A stretch of DNA of 64,000 nt, taken from the NCBI GenBank assembly GCA_964625575.1, contig CAZVBQ010000009.1, positions 1 to 64,000 of the forward strand, written 5' to 3'. The notes beneath the pieces are model-generated. The model did not search any database, was not told the origin of the DNA, and saw only the letters and a list, made by a program, of their open reading frames with translations. Positions within the stretch are counted from its first letter, which is position 1, and the number at the start of each line of letters is the position of its first letter. Positions 61,398 to 64,000 of this stretch are shown one piece after another. This DNA comes from UTCHB3 sp964625575. Lineage in GTDB: Bacteria > Bacteroidota > Ignavibacteria > Ignavibacteriales > Ignavibacteriaceae. The translations under genes and the position numbers were made by a program.

Positions 61398-62576
61398 TCA
61401 AAAAGGGTGATACGCCGTCCCTGAACCGACCCAGGTTTTGTTTTTGTTGAAGTCAACTCCCATCATCTTTCCTTTTGAGAAGCGCGTCAGGTTGTTAACC
61501 AGAACGGGTTTTTCGTTCCAGAGGTACATCATCCTTATTTCGCATTTTGAGTGGCCTTCGGGGGTATCAACCAGCGGGGCGTACTCTATCTTGCGTTGCA
61601 GGATGTAATTATGGCGGTCGGTTTTTGAGTCAAGAAGTTCTTTTGTAACCTCCACTTCAACGCCGAGACCGGCGAAAGAGAACAGGGGTTTCAGCACGAA
61701 ATTCTCGAGATCGGCGGGGTACTCCGTCAGATCAGAGAGGAAGTGGCACTCGGGTACATGCTCTGTTTTCAGATATGGCAGCGAATATTTGCTGATGAGG
61801 AAGAACCAGTCAGGGTGCCCGACCCAGTGGACGTCGAGGTCATCCTGGAATGAGAACGAGGCTTTCACATCCTTCCTGAAAAGCTCATCATATATCACGC
61901 GGTTGTAGATGCGCTCAATCTGTACCTCGCGGCCCCTATCAACATAATAAAGCTTCCTGCCCCGTTTGATCACATCGGTTATACAAACCGGCTTTACATC
62001 AGTAAGTTGTTGAGTGACAACGAAATCTATCAAGGTTTTCTGTTTGTCGGGTTCGATTTCCAGCAAAATAACATTTTCGGGGTTTGAATCGCCGAGGATG
62101 GTTTTTTTCAGTAGTTCGACATACGAATCACGGTCGTGACCGCTATAATACGCGGTGTAGTTTTCCGGTACAGGGAAGTGGCGGCGGAAGACATCATCAT
62201 AGTAAACCTGAAATCCGTACAGTGAAGGGAAACCCTGAAGCTCGATCAGCCGGGGAGTGAATCCGCCCTTGCCGTCGGTGCAGATGGCAAAATCGATCTG
62301 CAGGAAGACGGGGTGATCCGCGCGGTTTGGCACGGCAAGCCCTTCCGGAATTGATGCTTCGGCGTATTTTCTGTAATCAGGGGTGTCGAGCTGTTTAATT
62401 ATCTCATCGCATGCCACCTGCAATTCCTCCGTCAGTTCCTTCGAAAGGAAGAGGGGAGTCTCGCAGATACGGAATTCAAGCTTCACCCCCGTGGAGGTGT
62501 TCAGGTCATCAACAAATGCCTGATACTTCGCTTCCGTAAATTCACTGTTGTATTTTTTTCGTATTTCGTTTACCAT
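61398..62576 (-). CDS. Hypothetical protein, possibly ATP-grasp-like, linked to a carboxylate-amine ligase
   Basis: 392 residues, no signal peptide. Segments such as LQIDFAICTDGKGGFTPRLIELQGFPSLYGFQ, ENFVLKPLFSFAGLGVEVEV and YILQRKIEYAPLV resemble an ATP-grasp glycine loop and ligand segments (FVLKPxxxxxGxGV, then IxQ). It lies downstream of a GCS2-type carboxylate-amine ligase on the same strand and probably works in the same peptide or amide-forming pathway. The product is unknown. Confidence 0.65.
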   Translation of the reverse strand: MVNEIRKKYNSEFTEAKYQAFVDDLNTSTGVKLEFRICETPLFLSKELTEELQVACDEIIKQLDTPDYRKYAEASIPEGLAVPNRADHPVFLQIDFAICTDGKGGFTPRLIELQGFPSLYGFQVYYDDVFRRHFPVPENYTAYYSGHDRDSYVELLKKTILGDSNPENVILLEIEPDKQKTLIDFVVTQQLTDVKPVCITDVIKRGRKLYYVDRGREVQIERIYNRVIYDELFRKDVKASFSFQDDLDVHWVGHPDWFFLISKYSLPYLKTEHVPECHFLSDLTEYPADLENFVLKPLFSFAGLGVEVEVTKELLDSKTDRHNYILQRKIEYAPLVDTPEGHSKCEIRMMYLWNEKPVLVNNLTRFSKGKMMGVDFNKNKTWVGSGTAYHPF

Positions 62577-62616
62577 TTATCGTTGTCCGTTGCCCATTGC
62601 GCGTTACCCGTTGAAA

Positions 62617-62700
62617 GTGTTTGGTGTTTGGTGTTTGGTGTTTGGTGTTTGGTGTTTGGTGTTTGGTATCGCCAAATCCTAAATCCCAAACCCCAAACCC
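62617..62700. repeat. TGTTTGG tandem repeat with complementary CCCAAACCCC partner
   Basis: Seven consecutive GTGTTTG-type heptamers (62617-62669) are followed by CCAAATCCTAAATCCCAAACCCC (62672-62700). The purest example of the word-repeat class in this window. Confidence 0.75.
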
Positions 62701-62720
62701 TAAAAACTCCATACTCCACA

Positions 62721-63833
62721 CTAAAGAGAGAGTCCTTTATGAGTTTCATCAATTATATAGTCCATCACATTCTTGAGGTCGTAGGATTGCTCCCAGACGG
62801 CGAGCTGACGGTCGGCGCCGGTGCCCATCTCGAGTATCTTGTGGACGTAATTGATCTCCTCGCGGCTCTCGAGTTCATCCACCACATCGTCAACGAACTC
62901 GAGGAGTTCGTGTATAAGATCGGTGGTTGGCACTTCCTCACGTTTTCCGAAGTCGATAAGCTTGCCTGAGATGCCGTAGCGGGAGGCGCGGAACTTGTTC
63001 TCGGAGATGAGGGCGCGTCTGTAGAGACGGAAGCCGAGGTTCTGGCGGATAAGTTTGTAAAGTTTTACAACCACTGCCTGCATCAGCGCGGTGAGGGCGA
63101 TAGTTTCATCGGCGCGCATGGGGATGTCGCAGATACGGAACTCGATCGTCGGGAAGAACGGGTGAAGACGGATGTCCCACCATATCTTTTTCGCGTTGTC
63201 GATGCAGTTGGTCTTGATCAGCAAGTTTACGTAATTATCATATTCACCGATCGACATGAAATAGTCGGGGATACCCGTACGCGGGAAACGGTCGAAAACC
63301 TTCACTCGGTACGATCTGAACCCGGTGTTCCTTCCCACCCAGAAGGGTGAGTTGGTTGAGAGGGCAAAGATGTGGGGCAGGAAGTAGCGAGCCGCATTCA
63401 TGATATGGATGGCCGTTTCGCGGTCTTCAACTCCCACGTGGACGTGTAGCCCGAATATCAGGTTCGCCCGTGCCACGAGCTGCATATCGTCAACCACCTG
63501 TTTGTAGCGTGGGTGGTCGGTGATACGCTGGTCCTTCCAGTGTGAAAAGGGATGCGTGCCCGCGGCGGCAATTCTAAGATCATTCTTAAGCGCGAGTTTC
63601 GCGAGTTCGCTCCTCAGGCGGAAGACCTCAGATCTTGCTTCCTTAACGTTTTTGCACACGCCGGTACCGGTTTCAACCACCGACTGGTGCATTTCCGGCT
63701 TCAGATATTCCTTAAGAATAAGTTCGCCGTCTTCGAAGATCTCCTGTATGTGAGACTTTAACTCCCGTGTAACGGGATCTACTATCTGGAATTCCTCCTC
63801 GACTCCGAGGGTGAAAGTTGGACTACTTGACAT
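62721..63833 (-). CDS. Carboxylate-amine ligase (YbdK/GCS2 family)
   Basis: 370 residues. The start FTLGVEEEFQIVDPVTREL and the segments RIAAAGTHPFSHW, HVHVGVEDRETAI and SPFWVGRNTGFRSYR are diagnostic of the GCS2 branch of glutamate-cysteine ligases, many of which have weak or different ligase activity. GAGG lies six bases upstream. The preceding gene ends 6 bp before the start, so the three minus-strand genes at the window end are probably one operon. Confidence 0.92.
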   Translation of the reverse strand: MSSSPTFTLGVEEEFQIVDPVTRELKSHIQEIFEDGELILKEYLKPEMHQSVVETGTGVCKNVKEARSEVFRLRSELAKLALKNDLRIAAAGTHPFSHWKDQRITDHPRYKQVVDDMQLVARANLIFGLHVHVGVEDRETAIHIMNAARYFLPHIFALSTNSPFWVGRNTGFRSYRVKVFDRFPRTGIPDYFMSIGEYDNYVNLLIKTNCIDNAKKIWWDIRLHPFFPTIEFRICDIPMRADETIALTALMQAVVVKLYKLIRQNLGFRLYRRALISENKFRASRYGISGKLIDFGKREEVPTTDLIHELLEFVDDVVDELESREEINYVHKILEMGTGADRQLAVWEQSYDLKNVMDYIIDETHKGLSL

Positions 63834-63839
63834 ATTGCC

Positions 63840-64000
63840 TCACTTGATTATATTTCCCTGGGCTGATTCCTGAACGAAATTTCCCCATACCGTATTAAAT
63901 TTGCCCGGTTTCCACGCTTTGGCGCGCCTTATCGCCATTTTGGCAGCGGTTTCAACCACCCACTCGAAATTTTCTTCACCAACCGAATAAACATCCGCGT
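63840..64000 (-). CDS. C-terminal end of an unrecognised gene (partial)
   Basis: The last 52 residues before a TGA at 63842-63840 are visible and open to the window edge, ending AQGNIIK. The stretch includes ENFEWVVETAAKMAIRRA. The family cannot be determined from this. It is six bases upstream of the carboxylate-amine ligase gene on the same strand. Confidence 0.6.
   Translation of the reverse strand, partial: ADVYSVGEENFEWVVETAAKMAIRRAKAWKPGKFNTVWGNFVQESAQGNIIK

Noticed and set aside
1..64000. tRNA, rRNA or insertion sequence genes
   Set aside because: No tRNA T-loop/cloverleaf patterns, rRNA motifs, transposases or integrases were recognised by reading; a dedicated tRNA/IS scan was not possible.

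Overview
Organism and basis. The window reads as a chromosomal stretch of an anaerobic or facultative, fermentative member of the Bacteroidota/Chlorobiota lineage, most likely Ignavibacteria. Two large secreted proteins (1094-5236 and 55280-58135) end in the 'NxPNPFN...SGxYxY...KKMxLLK' type A sorting signal of the type IX secretion system (T9SS). There is also a PorV/PorQ-family outer-membrane protein and a DUF5916 barrel. The taxonomic placement is inference from these families. No rRNA, tRNA, CRISPR array, IS element or integrase was recognised.

Layout. 1-5236: two consecutive minus-strand beta-helix secreted proteins (one cut by the window edge). 5487-6767: YceI and pirin. 6962-10821: a fused double-domain ABC permease, its ATPase with a C-terminal AAA-associated domain, and a lipoprotein. 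10822-12145: 1.3 kb of repeat-rich, hairpin-rich non-coding DNA. 12146-21783: an accessory island with a short UvrD-like helicase, an unknown partner, a lipoprotein, two paralogous ~52-residue peptides around a YkvA/DUF1232 gene, a reverse transcriptase (RT) interrupted by one in-frame TAA, a RecD-like helicase and a TPR/cold-shock-like protein. 22013-28861: housekeeping genes (type II NADH dehydrogenase, CorA, RfbA, RfbC, glycogen phosphorylase). 29058-37204: a hydrogen module, with rex and trimeric NAD-linked [FeFe]-hydrogenase hydCBA on one strand and a sensory [FeFe]-hydrogenase plus PP2C-type phosphatase on the other. 37302-40102: class D beta-lactamase-like protein and an AT-rich restriction-modification-like pair. 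40219-45750: SDR protein, a phased repeat array, PorV-like protein, a four-helix-bundle gene bracketed by inverted repeats, and DUF5916. 45968-50529: two half-size ABC exporters with a D-2-hydroxyacid dehydrogenase between them. 50660-64000: FBPase, MarR regulator, GH13 protein, Nudix hydrolase, subtilase, DXR, RseP and a carboxylate-amine ligase cluster.

Best candidate for an undescribed system. In 12-21.8 kb, four separate transcription starts (upstream of 12146, 16026, 16263 and 16635) carry the same composite element: CCGGAAAA, exactly 15 bases, then CTCTATACATT or a variant, 31-37 bases before the start codon. This links the UvrD-like helicase pair, the two small paralogous peptides, the YkvA protein and (by operon continuity) the RT/RecD-like/TPR-CSD genes into one apparent regulon. 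It looks like an RT- and helicase-based defence or mobile system. I cannot assign it to a named defence family.

Other unusual non-coding structure. (i) A 152-bp-period repeat at 41001-41375 carries GTCACAT motifs mostly 11 bp apart. (ii) A 121-residue S23-type four-helix-bundle gene is enclosed by 32-bp inverted arms, resembling a 23S rRNA intervening-sequence element outside rRNA. (iii) Many intergenic gaps hold locus-specific 'word' repeats that are self-complementary across the gap, often with an embedded CCGCC-N3-GGCGG hairpin. (iv) Two copies of a perfect 15-bp palindrome, TTCATTAGTAATGAA, lie 23 bp apart upstream of the subtilase gene.
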